The notes under the pieces were generated by a model. That model was not told the DNA's origin, did no database searches, and was given only the letters and a program-made list of their open reading frames with translations. Both the position numbers and the translations under genes were made by a program. From Lenzites betulinus (Eukaryota > Basidiomycota > Agaricomycetes > Polyporales > Polyporaceae): 64,000 nt of DNA. The stretch covers positions 1-64,000 of the forward strand of contig JABYQU010000018.1 in the NCBI GenBank assembly GCA_022264855.1. The letters are read 5' to 3'. How positions within the stretch are numbered: position 1 is the first letter of the stretch; each line of letters begins with the position of its first letter. Of the stretch, positions 21,625-31,572 are shown one piece after another.

Positions 21625-23862
21625 TCATCCATTCCCTCTCTTAATACCCACTAAAACCCCGCTGTCCGTCACCCATCTCGGGGGTAGGTTCCTCTCCTCT
21701 TCCAGTAGGGGGGACCAGGTCCCTTCTACCAGCCGTATGTACCGTTTACGTTTTTTGCCTAGCAGTAGGGTTGCGACGCGCCGATCGAGGGTAAGCCGTC
21801 TGTTTATTTCCGCAAACCAGCGATTGTGTACCTCTCTTCTAGTGAATTCAGCGCCATCGTTTGCTATTACCCGCTCGCATCGGAGCTTCCATATCAGCCG
21901 GGCTGACTCGACTGCCAGTATTGCCCAGCGATTTTCCAGTGCAGACACGCGTCGGCCTCCATTCGCCTTCCTCCCAGTGCAGGCCGCGCCCATTATGGTC
22001 CCCCATGATGGGTCACGCGGTAGGCCTCCCGCCATTGTCCAGGCCTCACGCAGCAGTTTCCATATGATTTCGCGTCCTTTCGCTGTACAGGTGAACAATA
22101 TGTGTTCCATGGTTTCGGTTTGACCGCATATCTTACAGACTGCTCGTTCTTTCAGCTCGTCAGACATCGAGGGGCGCAGCCAGTGGGTCCCGACCATGTA
22201 TGCGTCATGCAAGGTCATCCACATCCATTGCCTCGCTTCCCGGGTGATCGCGCTACTGGCAAGCGACTTCCAGAGTGTTTCCGGGGCAATGTGGACATCA
22301 AGTTTGTCTTTCAGATCCCGTATCACTTGATCCACCCTTTCCTTGGTGCGTCGCCTCGGTTCTATCTCCACAGATTTCCGTGCTCGTATCGCTCTATAAG
22401 CTAATTTTTGCGTTATTTTACTCAGTTTCGCCCCAGTAACCCGGAGTTGCCGAGGTACGGTAACATCCACAGGGTCTGGGGCGGGTTTGCGAGCTCCGCG
22501 GCCGGCTAGGACATCCGCTCGCTCATTTCCTGGGTGGCTGTTGTGGCCCTTGACCCATTGGAACGCAGAGTGCGCTTTCCGTTCGAGAATCGCAGCCCTG
22601 ATTGCTCTGGTAAGGTCGGGGTTCTTGTGGTGTATAAATCCTTCGTCCTCATTCTTATGGAACCGCTTTGTTACAGCTTCCAGCGTCGTTTTCGAATCCG
22701 TGATATGGAGGAGCGGCTTCGCGGGGTCTGCCACGCGTGTTGCTATGAGAGTCGCCACCGCCTCTCCTGTTTGGTTTGACTGCTCCATAGTGGGGGGAAG
22801 GCGGATGCTTTTATTCTGTGGGTGGTTTTCGGCAAAGAATACCCCTGCCCCTGCCTTAGCTGACGCTGTGCCATTTTGCAGACATGATCCATCGGTGGCC
22901 ACCTCGGTTATGCCTGCGGCGTTACCTGTTGCCAGGTTAGGGAGTTCATTACATACTTCTTCCTGTCCTGTGAAGATTCTCAGTGCATCGGCGAGCGTCC
23001 CCGTTGTGGTTATGCGCCGATCACATATTTCGATGTTTTCGTGCGCCGAGAATAGCCGGTGTGCTTCTTGGTGGGACTCTTCTTCATAATCTTCCGGGCG
23101 CTCGCCTCTTGGATCCCACTTTGGCGGGAGCGTGTTTAAGAATGCGATTGCTCGTGCATAGCACTCTGCCGGGGCTGCGCACCCGAGTTCCAGTCGTAGG
23201 TAGGTGCAGCGGTCACATTGGCATGCTCTTGAGAGCTCATTGTGCCCCGGTTCCGACGCGCCCATAACGAACTTTTCAAAGTCACCGACTGTGACCAGTA
23301 AGTGGGTGTTCTTGAGGCACGCCGTCGCTGCCGATCGTCCTCCAAGTGTTCTGATTTTTGCTCTATCGGCCTGTGCATGGTCCCACATTGGCATCGCCCT
23401 GATGATGGATCTCTCAGGGGCGAGTGCTTCTAATCTCAATCCATACTTCTTTGCTATTGCTGACATGTGTTTCAGGTCGTCTGGGAGGTGCGTCTTCGTT
23501 GGTTTCCAGTTTTGGAGAAATGGGTTGATGCGCAAGTAATCTTCTGATGGCACACAGTTCCTCGCTACGCACTTGGCGAATAAGTCGTCTACTATGAACG
23601 TCCACAGGGGGCGATCTGGCCCCATCTGCAGGTATGTTTTTAACCACATTACATCGATCGCTTCGTTGCGCGATGCTAGGTCCAGCATCCCCAGCCCGCC
23701 CTGTTCTATCGGGAGGAGGAGGCAATCGAACTGTACTGGTGGTGAGTGCCTGTCGTTCCAGACATATTCGCGGATGAGTTTATTCAGTCTTATCATTACT
23801 GATTTCGGCATTCTCTGCACGTCTGTTAGGAATTGGGACATCCCTCCAACCATCATTTGCAC
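21625..23862 (-). CDS. LINE ORF2, part 2: RT thumb, RNase H, zinc knuckle
   Basis: This is in the same frame as part 1, separated only by the TAG at 23902. It continues with the RT connection region (REYVWNDRHSPPVQFDCL). It then has an RNase H domain (VATDGSCLQNG for the first Asp, QTGEAVATLIA for Glu, LLHITDSKTTLEAV for the next Asp, WVKGHNSHPGNERAD). A C-terminal zinc knuckle CKICGQTETMEHILFTC follows. RNase H in a LINE points to a Tad/I-like clade. Total ORF2 would be about 1596 codons. Confidence 0.88.
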   Translation of the reverse strand: MQMMVGGMSQFLTDVQRMPKSVMIRLNKLIREYVWNDRHSPPVQFDCLLLPIEQGGLGMLDLASRNEAIDVMWLKTYLQMGPDRPLWTFIVDDLFAKCVARNCVPSEDYLRINPFLQNWKPTKTHLPDDLKHMSAIAKKYGLRLEALAPERSIIRAMPMWDHAQADRAKIRTLGGRSAATACLKNTHLLVTVGDFEKFVMGASEPGHNELSRACQCDRCTYLRLELGCAAPAECYARAIAFLNTLPPKWDPRGERPEDYEEESHQEAHRLFSAHENIEICDRRITTTGTLADALRIFTGQEEVCNELPNLATGNAAGITEVATDGSCLQNGTASAKAGAGVFFAENHPQNKSIRLPPTMEQSNQTGEAVATLIATRVADPAKPLLHITDSKTTLEAVTKRFHKNEDEGFIHHKNPDLTRAIRAAILERKAHSAFQWVKGHNSHPGNERADVLAGRGARKPAPDPVDVTVPRQLRVTGAKLSKITQKLAYRAIRARKSVEIEPRRRTKERVDQVIRDLKDKLDVHIAPETLWKSLASSAITREARQWMWMTLHDAYMVGTHWLRPSMSDELKERAVCKICGQTETMEHILFTCTAKGREIIWKLLREAWTMAGGLPRDPSWGTIMGAACTGRKANGGRRVSALENRWAILAVESARLIWKLRCERVIANDGAEFTRREVHNRWFAEINRRLTLDRRVATLLLGKKRKRYIRLVEGTWSPLLEEERNLPPRWVTDSGVLVGIKRGNG

Positions 23863-23901
23863 TATGTGCCTCTTACCGTTCAGGGTCGCAGTCGCGTTCT
23901 T

Positions 23902-26412
23902 CTAGTGATTGATTACAGTAAGGATTTTCTCGATTTTTGGTGCCCATATCTCGGACTCATTTACTCCATTTCCTAGCCATGCACCCAGTATTCGTACTGG
24001 TTCACCATCGGCTGCCAAGTGCACGTTTTCTGGGTAATTTCCCCACCGGCCCGTTGTTCGGTAAGTGTTTTCGACATTTGTGCGATACTCCGGGGTTCCA
24101 ACCGGGATAATTTCGGTTTTCTTTAAGTTAAAGCGTGCCTTCGCAGCTGTACACCAGGTGTCAAGGACATATTGTAGCTCAGCAAAGTCATCTGTTGCCG
24201 CCAGATAGACGGTCATGTCGTCAGCGAACAAGGTTGCCTTTAGCGCTTCGCCACAACGGGGTACGCTTAGGCCTTGAATATTTGAGTTCCGTATCATCGC
24301 AGATAGTGGTTCGATCGCCAAATCGAACAGGAGACACGAGAGCGGGTCCCCTTGTCGGACTCCCCGCTTAACAGCATAGGGGGTGCTCGCTACTCCGTTT
24401 ATCATTACTGACGTCATTGCTCTGTCGTAGAGTGATTTCACAGTGTTTATGAATGACTGGGGGATCCCAAATCGTCCCAGGACCCGCCACAGGTAGTCAT
24501 GCGCCACTTTATCGTAAGCTTTTTCTTGGTCGAGTGCGACAATTGTTCCATTGACATCATTTGCTTCTGCCCAGTGTATCATCAGCTTAGCAAGCTGAGT
24601 GTGGTTATGAAGACGCCGCCCCGGGACGAACCCAGCTTGGGCAGGGTGTATTAGGTCAGGGGCTACGGCCGCTAGTCGAATGGAGAGGATTTTACTCAGC
24701 AGCTTGTAATCCGTGTTCAGGAGCGTAATTGGTCTGTAGTTCGCGATTTTTGTGCGCTCACCCTTTTCCTTATAGATCGGGGCCATCCATCCATCTGCAA
24801 ACGGGATGCCAGGTGCCACTCCGTGGATTTGAACGTCTCGGTAAGCACATGTGAGTATTTTTATTACATCAAAGGCTGGTCGACCTTCGTGCCTCTTATC
24901 TTCAGTATACCTCGCATGCATGGTCTTCCAGACCTCATATTGTATGCCGTCTAGTCCAGCAGCGGTTGCGGACTTGGAGAATCGGAGAGCAAGCTCACAA
25001 TCCTCGTACGTTATTGAGGCTCCCAGCTCTGCCATTTGGTCGTCATTTAACAGGCGGTCAATACTCGCCAGTGCCTCCTGGATGCATTCTTCTCGTTGTT
25101 GCGGGAACGGTAGGCCCTCCTCATCCCATTGTAAGTTTTCATGGTGCTCTCGCGCCATCTCCGCCATTTTAAGTGCGTCAGACTCATAGAGCCTCGGACG
25201 CTCTGCGGCCCCCGATTCGTTCTCCCGTTGGAACGCGTGAATCAGCTCGCGTGGTGCGGACGGCTTATTTAAAGTCATCCAATACCTTGTTGGGCGTTCG
25301 CCATCAAGCCTGTGCCGTGCCCTCCCGTTCTGCTGCCGGAGGTGAATCTGTCTGACTTTTAGGTCAACAATCTGCTTATTTAGGGCAACCATGTTTGCAG
25401 CTCGCGTTTCTTCGGACTCTGTTATTTCGCGTTCCCGCGCGAGCCGCGCCTTCTCTTGCTCCAGCTGGCGGATTTCGGCAAGGAGCTTAGGTACCGTTTC
25501 CTTCTCTCGCGCGCGTGCGCTGCTCATCCACTCCTTCTTTAGGTTGTACAGGACTGTCTGCGGGTTATGGGCGTCCGTCCGCTCCGTCCCGTTACACAGT
25601 CCTTCAAGTTGAGCTATCGCCCTCAAGCCTGCGTCCTTCATGTTTTTTGTTAATTTTTTGTCTCTCAGGAGGTGCAATGGAAACACCGGGCGTCCCGGCC
25701 CTACCCGCGGGGCGTCGGTCATCGTTACCTGCACTGTTACGAGGTTGTGGTCCGTGCGGACACCCGGCGCGATAATATCCCATTCACGCGCTCGTGCGAA
25801 TACATCTGGGGTGACATATATTCTATCCAGCCGGGAGCACGTTGCTTCATTTCCCGAGCCACGGTGGAACGTATAACTACGTGTCGCAGGATGGGTCATT
25901 CGCCAACCGTCTGCTATCATAAGGCCTAACGCTGATTTGAGGTCATCTAGATCTCCTAGCGACGCATCTGGGTCTGCGACTGGAAGGCGGTCGATCACAT
26001 CCTCTGTGTTGTTGAAGTCTCCAGCAATCAGGTGCGGTTTTTGCACCGTCGGATGTGTTTCGTAATATTCACGGACTTTCTTGAAAAAATCTCGCCTCTC
26101 GTCAACACCGTCTGACGTCGGCGCGTATATGCAGAGCACCCGAAATGGGTCGTTTCCATGCGCGCATAGGGACACTTGCAGAGCCCGCCCAGGCACAATT
26201 ACGGTTGGGACAGCCCCATTCGCGTTCACTTGGGACTTATTTAGAACAATCGCTACGCCTTCTTTGCGCGTCGGCGCATCTGGGTGTGCAGAGTATAGGA
26301 TTTTAATACGTCCTTTAAACATGCGTTTTATGTCATCTTTGCGCTGTTCAGTCAGATGCGTCTCCTGTAGTAACAGTATGCCAAGGCCAGTTTTCTTAAT
26401 CATTTGGTACAT
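23902..26412 (-). CDS. LINE ORF2, part 1: AP endonuclease + reverse transcriptase
   Basis: This reads as an APE-type endonuclease (LLLQETHL, GDFNNTEDVIDR, LDRIYVTPD, DHNLVTV) followed by reverse transcriptase (VALDQEKAYDKVAHDYLW, GVRQGDPLSCLLFDLAIEPL, catalytic FADD near 24225). The endonuclease nicks target DNA and the RT primes from the nick. Residues 1 to about 220 form the endonuclease and about 400-780 the RT. The frame is open to a TAG at 23902-23904. The next codon onward continues the same protein in the same frame, so the stop is a single nonsense change, probably at a former Trp codon. Confidence 0.9.
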   Translation of the reverse strand: MYQMIKKTGLGILLLQETHLTEQRKDDIKRMFKGRIKILYSAHPDAPTRKEGVAIVLNKSQVNANGAVPTVIVPGRALQVSLCAHGNDPFRVLCIYAPTSDGVDERRDFFKKVREYYETHPTVQKPHLIAGDFNNTEDVIDRLPVADPDASLGDLDDLKSALGLMIADGWRMTHPATRSYTFHRGSGNEATCSRLDRIYVTPDVFARAREWDIIAPGVRTDHNLVTVQVTMTDAPRVGPGRPVFPLHLLRDKKLTKNMKDAGLRAIAQLEGLCNGTERTDAHNPQTVLYNLKKEWMSSARAREKETVPKLLAEIRQLEQEKARLAREREITESEETRAANMVALNKQIVDLKVRQIHLRQQNGRARHRLDGERPTRYWMTLNKPSAPRELIHAFQRENESGAAERPRLYESDALKMAEMAREHHENLQWDEEGLPFPQQREECIQEALASIDRLLNDDQMAELGASITYEDCELALRFSKSATAAGLDGIQYEVWKTMHARYTEDKRHEGRPAFDVIKILTCAYRDVQIHGVAPGIPFADGWMAPIYKEKGERTKIANYRPITLLNTDYKLLSKILSIRLAAVAPDLIHPAQAGFVPGRRLHNHTQLAKLMIHWAEANDVNGTIVALDQEKAYDKVAHDYLWRVLGRFGIPQSFINTVKSLYDRAMTSVMINGVASTPYAVKRGVRQGDPLSCLLFDLAIEPLSAMIRNSNIQGLSVPRCGEALKATLFADDMTVYLAATDDFAELQYVLDTWCTAAKARFNLKKTEIIPVGTPEYRTNVENTYRTTGRWGNYPENVHLAADGEPVRILGAWLGNGVNESEIWAPKIEKILTVINH

Positions 26413-28798
26413 CGTTTTCCATTTATTATCTGGATTTTCAGGCCTAAGCGACCCGAAGCCGTTCTCCCCGGTACTTTCCCGCGCGCCTGTGCCTCCCTCG
26501 CAGCCACATCCCGATTAGGCAGGTCTGCCTCAGCCAGCCACCCCTGCCTGCTTCCTCCCCCTCTCCCTCGCTCAGTTCGTGGCCGATTCGCTTCAAAGAT
26601 AGCGCGTTTTACTCTGGTGTACATACGCTACAATCGCGCGCAAACGGAACGGAAATCCGGTAAGTACTAACCGCGCTACACTACATACAGTAACAGGGTA
26701 AGAAAGGCGACAAAGAACGGGCGATATCTCGTCCGTTCCTTGTCGCCTCGGCGCGCAAAGTACTTTCCCATGACGGGGGAGTCCAGCGCGTTCGAACGAG
26801 CCGTCATGCGCGCGAATCGGCCGACGGACGGTGGAGCTGCGCTCCGCCCACCTTGGGGGGAGTGCAGCTCCAGCTCTTGTGCTCATATTTCGTTCGATTT
26901 TGCTCGCATCTGTGTCCTTCAGTTACTAATACACTATATGCTACAGGAAAGACGTTTTACAATCAACACAGGGGCCAGAAACCCGTCGAGGAGGGTGGGT
27001 AGTAGTGAGACTACTACCCACCTTCCTCGACGCATAGCTCTGCCAGTTCTGCGCGTATCGCCGCGCAGAGGGCACCGTCAGATCGCGGCGCAACACGGCG
27101 TTCCAACGGTGCCCTTTTCGCGGCGATCCGACGGCAGAAACCCTCGCAATAGGCTATCCTGTGTTTTATACATTGTAACCACATGTTTTAGCAACAGATT
27201 CATGTAAAAAGCTTCAAATCACATTTCGTTTTCTTCCAAATACGAGTCTAGCCCATCGCTATGCGTGCACCAAAGTATGAGACAATTGGTGACCGTTCAG
27301 GTGAGTGATCTGTTTATCTGTGTCCAAGATGTACCCCTTTGCTGCGCACGATCCGCCCTGCCGATTGTTATAAAAGCTGGCACGATTAATACGCCGTGTG
27401 AATGCTACCTGTATACAAAATTGCAAGAGAAACGGATGGCAACGGACGGAGATATTCCGTTATCAGTGCACAGATGCAGGTAGCCGCCCACCGTCTTAAG
27501 ACGGTCTCGGGCAGCTTCTGCAAGTTTGTAAGTACTGTACATTACTATACATCACTGTAGGACACTTTGTAGCACATTGACATGAGTTCTTCGCCAATTT
27601 ACCTGTTTCTGGGCTTGTTTGAAAGCTGTATACGTTAGCTATCGATTTATACACTCCACAGATGTATTGGAGGTCTACCTAGCTTTGTAGGGACGGAATG
27701 AGTGTGCAAAACTCGCTGTTTTGCTCAGTTTTGCTCAGTCTACTATTTATGCAGCACATAGGAGTACAAATCATTATTGAAAAGGTATATACACTACATA
27801 AGATGTTACTAGACATGTACATAGCATTCCAGAGTCCCTGTGGAGAGATAGAAGGGGTGGTGAGCAGCTGGAGGGGGAGGAGGAGCACATGTAGATAGCG
27901 ACGCGCTACATGGTCGTATCGTTGCGCAAAGGGTACCGAAAGAAAGCTGCATTCAGCCGCTTTCTGGCGGTGCCTTTATCGCGGCGATACGATCAGGAAC
28001 GGTAGCGCTGTGCGTCGAGGAAGGTGGGTAGTAGTCTCACTACTACCCACCCTCCTCGACGTGTCTTTGGGCTGTGGTTCGTTCAGATAACGTTCTACCT
28101 GTGGAGTAGAGTGTATTAGTGAATGAGTAAAGCAAGTACGAGCCAAAACGAATGAAATACAAGCACAGGAGGAGGAGCTGCACTCCCCCCGGGGTGGGCG
28201 GAGCGCAGCTCCACCGTCCGTCGGCCGATTCGCGCGCATGACGGCTCGTTCGAACGCGCTGGACTCCCCCGTCATGGGAAAGTACTTTGCGCGCCGAGGC
28301 GACAAAGAACGGACGAGATATCGCCCGTTCTTTGTCGCCTCTTTTACCCTTTTACTGTATGCACTGTAGCACGATCGGTACTTACCGGATTCCCGCTCCG
28401 TCTGCGCGCGATTGTAGCCTGGGCTCTCCCGAGTAAGACGCGCTAAATTTGAAGCGAATCGGAGCAGAAGCGAGCGAGGTAGAGGCGGAACAAGCAGGGA
28501 GGGGAGGGTGGCTAAGGCAGGCTTGCCTAATTGGGAAGTGGCTGAGAGGGAGGCAGAGGCGCGCGGGGGAAAGCAGGCAGATGTGATAAGGACGCAATCT
28601 ACAATAGATAACAGATTAGAGACTCCCGGGGGCGCCAGCGCTGTCCCCCGGGCCTGCCTACCATATTAGGCAGGTCCCGGAGGGCAGCGCTGGCGCTCCC
28701 GGCCGCCCGTGATACATTAGGAACGCTTCCTGTTCCTGATGTAAAGCGGCGCGGAGTCCTAAACGGTTCCTGATACATCAGAACTACAACAGGGGCTG

Positions 28799-30770
28799 CT
28801 TTGCGCACGCTTTGCTCGGCTTGGGACGGACGCCTTTGGTTGGCTTCTGAAAATACATGACAACATCGGCCTTGACCGCCTGTATACAGAGTTAGAGACA
28901 ACCGCAACAGGTACTTGCATGTGGGACTTACACTGCTCGACGCGAGGATAATCACGGGATTCGAGACTTCACTATAGAGTTTCCAGAAGGCCTGACGGGC
29001 CTCTACAGTACAGTTGCCGGCGTAGGGTAGGACACTGAAGGACCCGCGCTTGAGGTAGCGGTGGAGTTCCATCATCCATTGGTGCATTAGCCCGGGGGGA
29101 GCGACGAGGACGTGGGTGTCCGCCGTGAGCTGGCTCTTCCCCCACGTATGGCCGACTGGAAAAGCGATCAGCAAAGCTGGTGCGATGTATAGAAAATGAA
29201 CTTACCGAATCGATCGGTATGCTTGCCGTACTGCGCGAAGTGCAGCCGTTGATATTCATACATGGCGATTGCGCCCACCGCCTGCATAGTCTTCCCAACA
29301 CCGACTTCATCCATGATCAGGAGGTTCTTCTTATCGAACAGGTTGTCGATGATCTTGGTGATTCCTACCATTTGATGCCACATCGGTTTGAGTGGCACCG
29401 CGGCGTCGGAGCGTAACACCGCCTGGCCTTCCTCTGACCAGGCGTCCAGCTCGCCGATGGGATCCTGCAATAGATTGAAAAAAGGGAGGTCCGAGTTGGG
29501 AAGTCCGAGCGCGCGCGCGAGTTCGGCGTACGAGAGCTTGGAATACTCCTCGACACCTTCGGTCCACTTCCCGATGTCGCAAGCGATGCGCCATACAGGC
29601 TGCTCCTCGTCGTGCTCGTGCGCTTTGATGAGATCCATCACTACTCCGAGGACCTGGGCGCACTCTGCCTTCGTCGCGAGCGTAGCCAGTGCAGCCGACA
29701 ACGCGGCAGGCAGCTCTGACCAACTTATGTCAGAGAGGCTAAGAACATCAAGCTCGACTTACTTTTGGACGCGGTTGTAGGCACTCCCTGTAGCTGATCC
29801 CTGACGCCCTCCAGAGTCTCCTGGGCCTCTGCATGTTCGTCCCCGAGGTGATCGGTCTTCCACTTTCCGAGACGGTTCAACCACAGTTCGAGCGCGCGAA
29901 GATAGCGCAAACCCGCGGCCGCGGTAGGCACCGGCAGTTTTTCAAATGCTGCGAGGGCCGCGTTAATTGAGGCCAGACTACCTATAATCATGAAAAAGGA
30001 TGAGTCTGCTCACCACTGCGTTCGCGCTCCATGTTCTCTTGAGCGCGCTTCAGGCCGGCGCGCTCGCGGGCTAGCTTGTTCCGCATCCGCTTCCAATAAC
30101 CGGCGCAGAGTGTGCGCACGAATCGCGTCGCCGGTTCCTTGATCATGAGGCTGTTTTGATAAGCGTCATCACCGAAAAACCGCACCGCGATTTCGCGGTA
30201 CAGCGCAACGACCGGGGATAGATCCAGAGGATACAGCTTTGAGCGTGGTCAGCGTGATACATAAAACAGGGTGTGAAATTCGCGTACTTTGGCCATGCCA
30301 TGCTCCGCCATCGTGAAGACGTCGATGTCATTCGCCTTGAGTATACCGTCGAGCACCTCGTTGATCCCCCAGTTCGGCCACTGCTCCGCGAGGTAAGCAA
30401 TCATGGCATCCCGCCCAGCCGTGTTGTTATGGGCACCACGACGTTGACAGTATGCAGCGCGATCCTTCGCGCTTGAGAGAGCATAGTAGCCCTGGGCGAA
30501 TGCCTTGATCTTCTCCACTTTGTCCTGGGGTAACCCGGTGTTCGCGGACGTCGCAGAGAGGGCCCACGGCGGAGTGGTATCGGCGACGCTTTCGCGCCAC
30601 TCGTCCCAACAGAACGGTGCCGGAATCTCCGTGTCTGTAGCAGCGGCCATGTGCAAGAAAGCTTCGAAGTACTGGTCGGTAGGCATCCTGTTTGTGAGCA
30701 CGAGGACAACAGAGAGAGTACGAAAGAGCTCACACTCTAAACTCTCTCGAGTCCCACTTTTATACTCCAT
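28799..30770 (-). pseudogene. SNF2-type helicase, N-terminal part of a split gene
   Basis: Minus-strand exons start with ATG at 30770 or, more likely, near 30687 (MPTDQYFEAFLHMAAATD). A long N-terminal region follows with YWKRMRNKLARERAGLKRAQ and WLNRLGKWKTDHLGDEHAEA. The ATPase domain begins with PLKPMWHQMVGITKIIDNLF and the Walker-type MDEVGVGKTMQAVG (near 29300), then VLVAPPGLMHQWMMELHRYL. The part ends inside an exon at KPSKACAK, where foldback element 2 begins. Introns are short and canonical. Reading continues correctly on the other side of the insertion (21129). The N-terminal domain is not one I recognise. Confidence 0.75.
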
Positions 30771-31572
30771 TGAGTCCCATGCATCGAATCGCGATGCGAT
30801 ATTCTGTGCGAAAATGTGCGATCGTTAGCAACATATTTTTTGGTGGAACACCTCAGCCCGCCGCGATCGCCCGCGCCATCACACGTCGATCGTGCTGCAC
30901 TGACGCCACAAGATAGGAGCCCGGATTACCGGAAAGACATACGTTTGGGCATGATGCTTAACGCAGCAGACGCGGCTCGGTAATTCAGTGTACGCGGCTT
31001 GTTAAAGTACTCAGGAGGCGCAAATACTGAACGACACCAACTTCTAAATTGGGCGAGTTGATTACAGCTGTTCTCTAATCGATAGGCTCCTGGGAAAAAT
31101 AATTGCGGACAGCGGTTTCGGGCAGCGACGGCGGGGAGGATGCGGGTGTGCATGCCGAGGGCGCGTAGCTCTTCGCGCTGCCCGCTACCTGTCAAACCGA
31201 CTGTTACCGCATCACGCGAAGCGTCGCCGCCCCGTCTGGGCTTGAACGCCTCTGTGTGTGTTTTTTCACGGGGGCCTATCGATCTGAGAACAGCTGTAAT
31301 TAGGCCGGGCGGCTCGCGCGAGTGAACCCACGTGGCTGTGCGAAACCTTGAAACCTTAAGTCCTACCGACGCGTCCCCGTAACTATTATCCTCCCCTTGC
31401 ACCCTCCAACCCGTCTCCTCCGTCGTCAATAGATCTACCCTACCTGGGCGCTCAGCAGCAACCAGTACGTCCCCTGGGAGACTCCGAGCGGGTATACGGT
31501 CAGACGGTGGTCGTAAGGTTAGCCCGGCAAGTCCTACAGATACGCAAGAGTACTTACCGCAATGTCGGGTTC
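30771..31572. other. Spacer with one uncertain minus-strand ORF
   Basis: Upstream region of the helicase gene, so its promoter should lie near 30780-30850. A 167-codon minus-strand frame at 30926-31429 (ends MPKRMSFR) is open and ATG-started but shows no domain I know and no supporting introns. I treat it as unproven. The flank at 31566-31572 is one copy of the element 3 target duplication. Confidence 0.35.

Larger units (their letters stand above)
21360..26462 (-). mobile_element. LINE (non-LTR retrotransposon), 5'-truncated, nested in element 2
   Basis: The element is inserted minus-strand with a 27-nt T run at 21361-21387 marking its poly(A) tail. It is flanked by the 13-bp duplication TCTCCCCGGTACT (21347-21359 and 26463-26475). 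Coding sequence begins in frame at the 5' border, so ORF1 and the very start of ORF2 are missing, as is usual for abortive reverse transcription. About 240 bp between the stop at 21625 and the A tail form the 3' UTR. Confidence 0.92.
21130..28798 (+). mobile_element. Foldback hairpin element 2, split by a LINE
   Basis: The ends are the same as in element 1, flanked by a perfect 8-bp direct repeat CTTTGCGC (21122-21129 and 28799-28806). Removing the LINE at 21360-26462 and one copy of its 13-bp target duplication leaves about 2553 bp, matching the other copies. Left arm: 21130-21346 plus 26463-27140. Centre: about 27140-27900, with CCGTCTTAAGACGG near 27493. Right arm: to 28798. The element sits in the helicase coding exon: removing it with one target copy joins the flanks in frame, between codons for a short Lys/Ala segment and the DEAH region. 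Confidence 0.88.

Noticed and set aside
30926..31429. 167-codon minus-strand frame upstream of the helicase.
   Set aside because: Open and ATG-started but without any domain or neighbour support, so kept only as an uncertain note.
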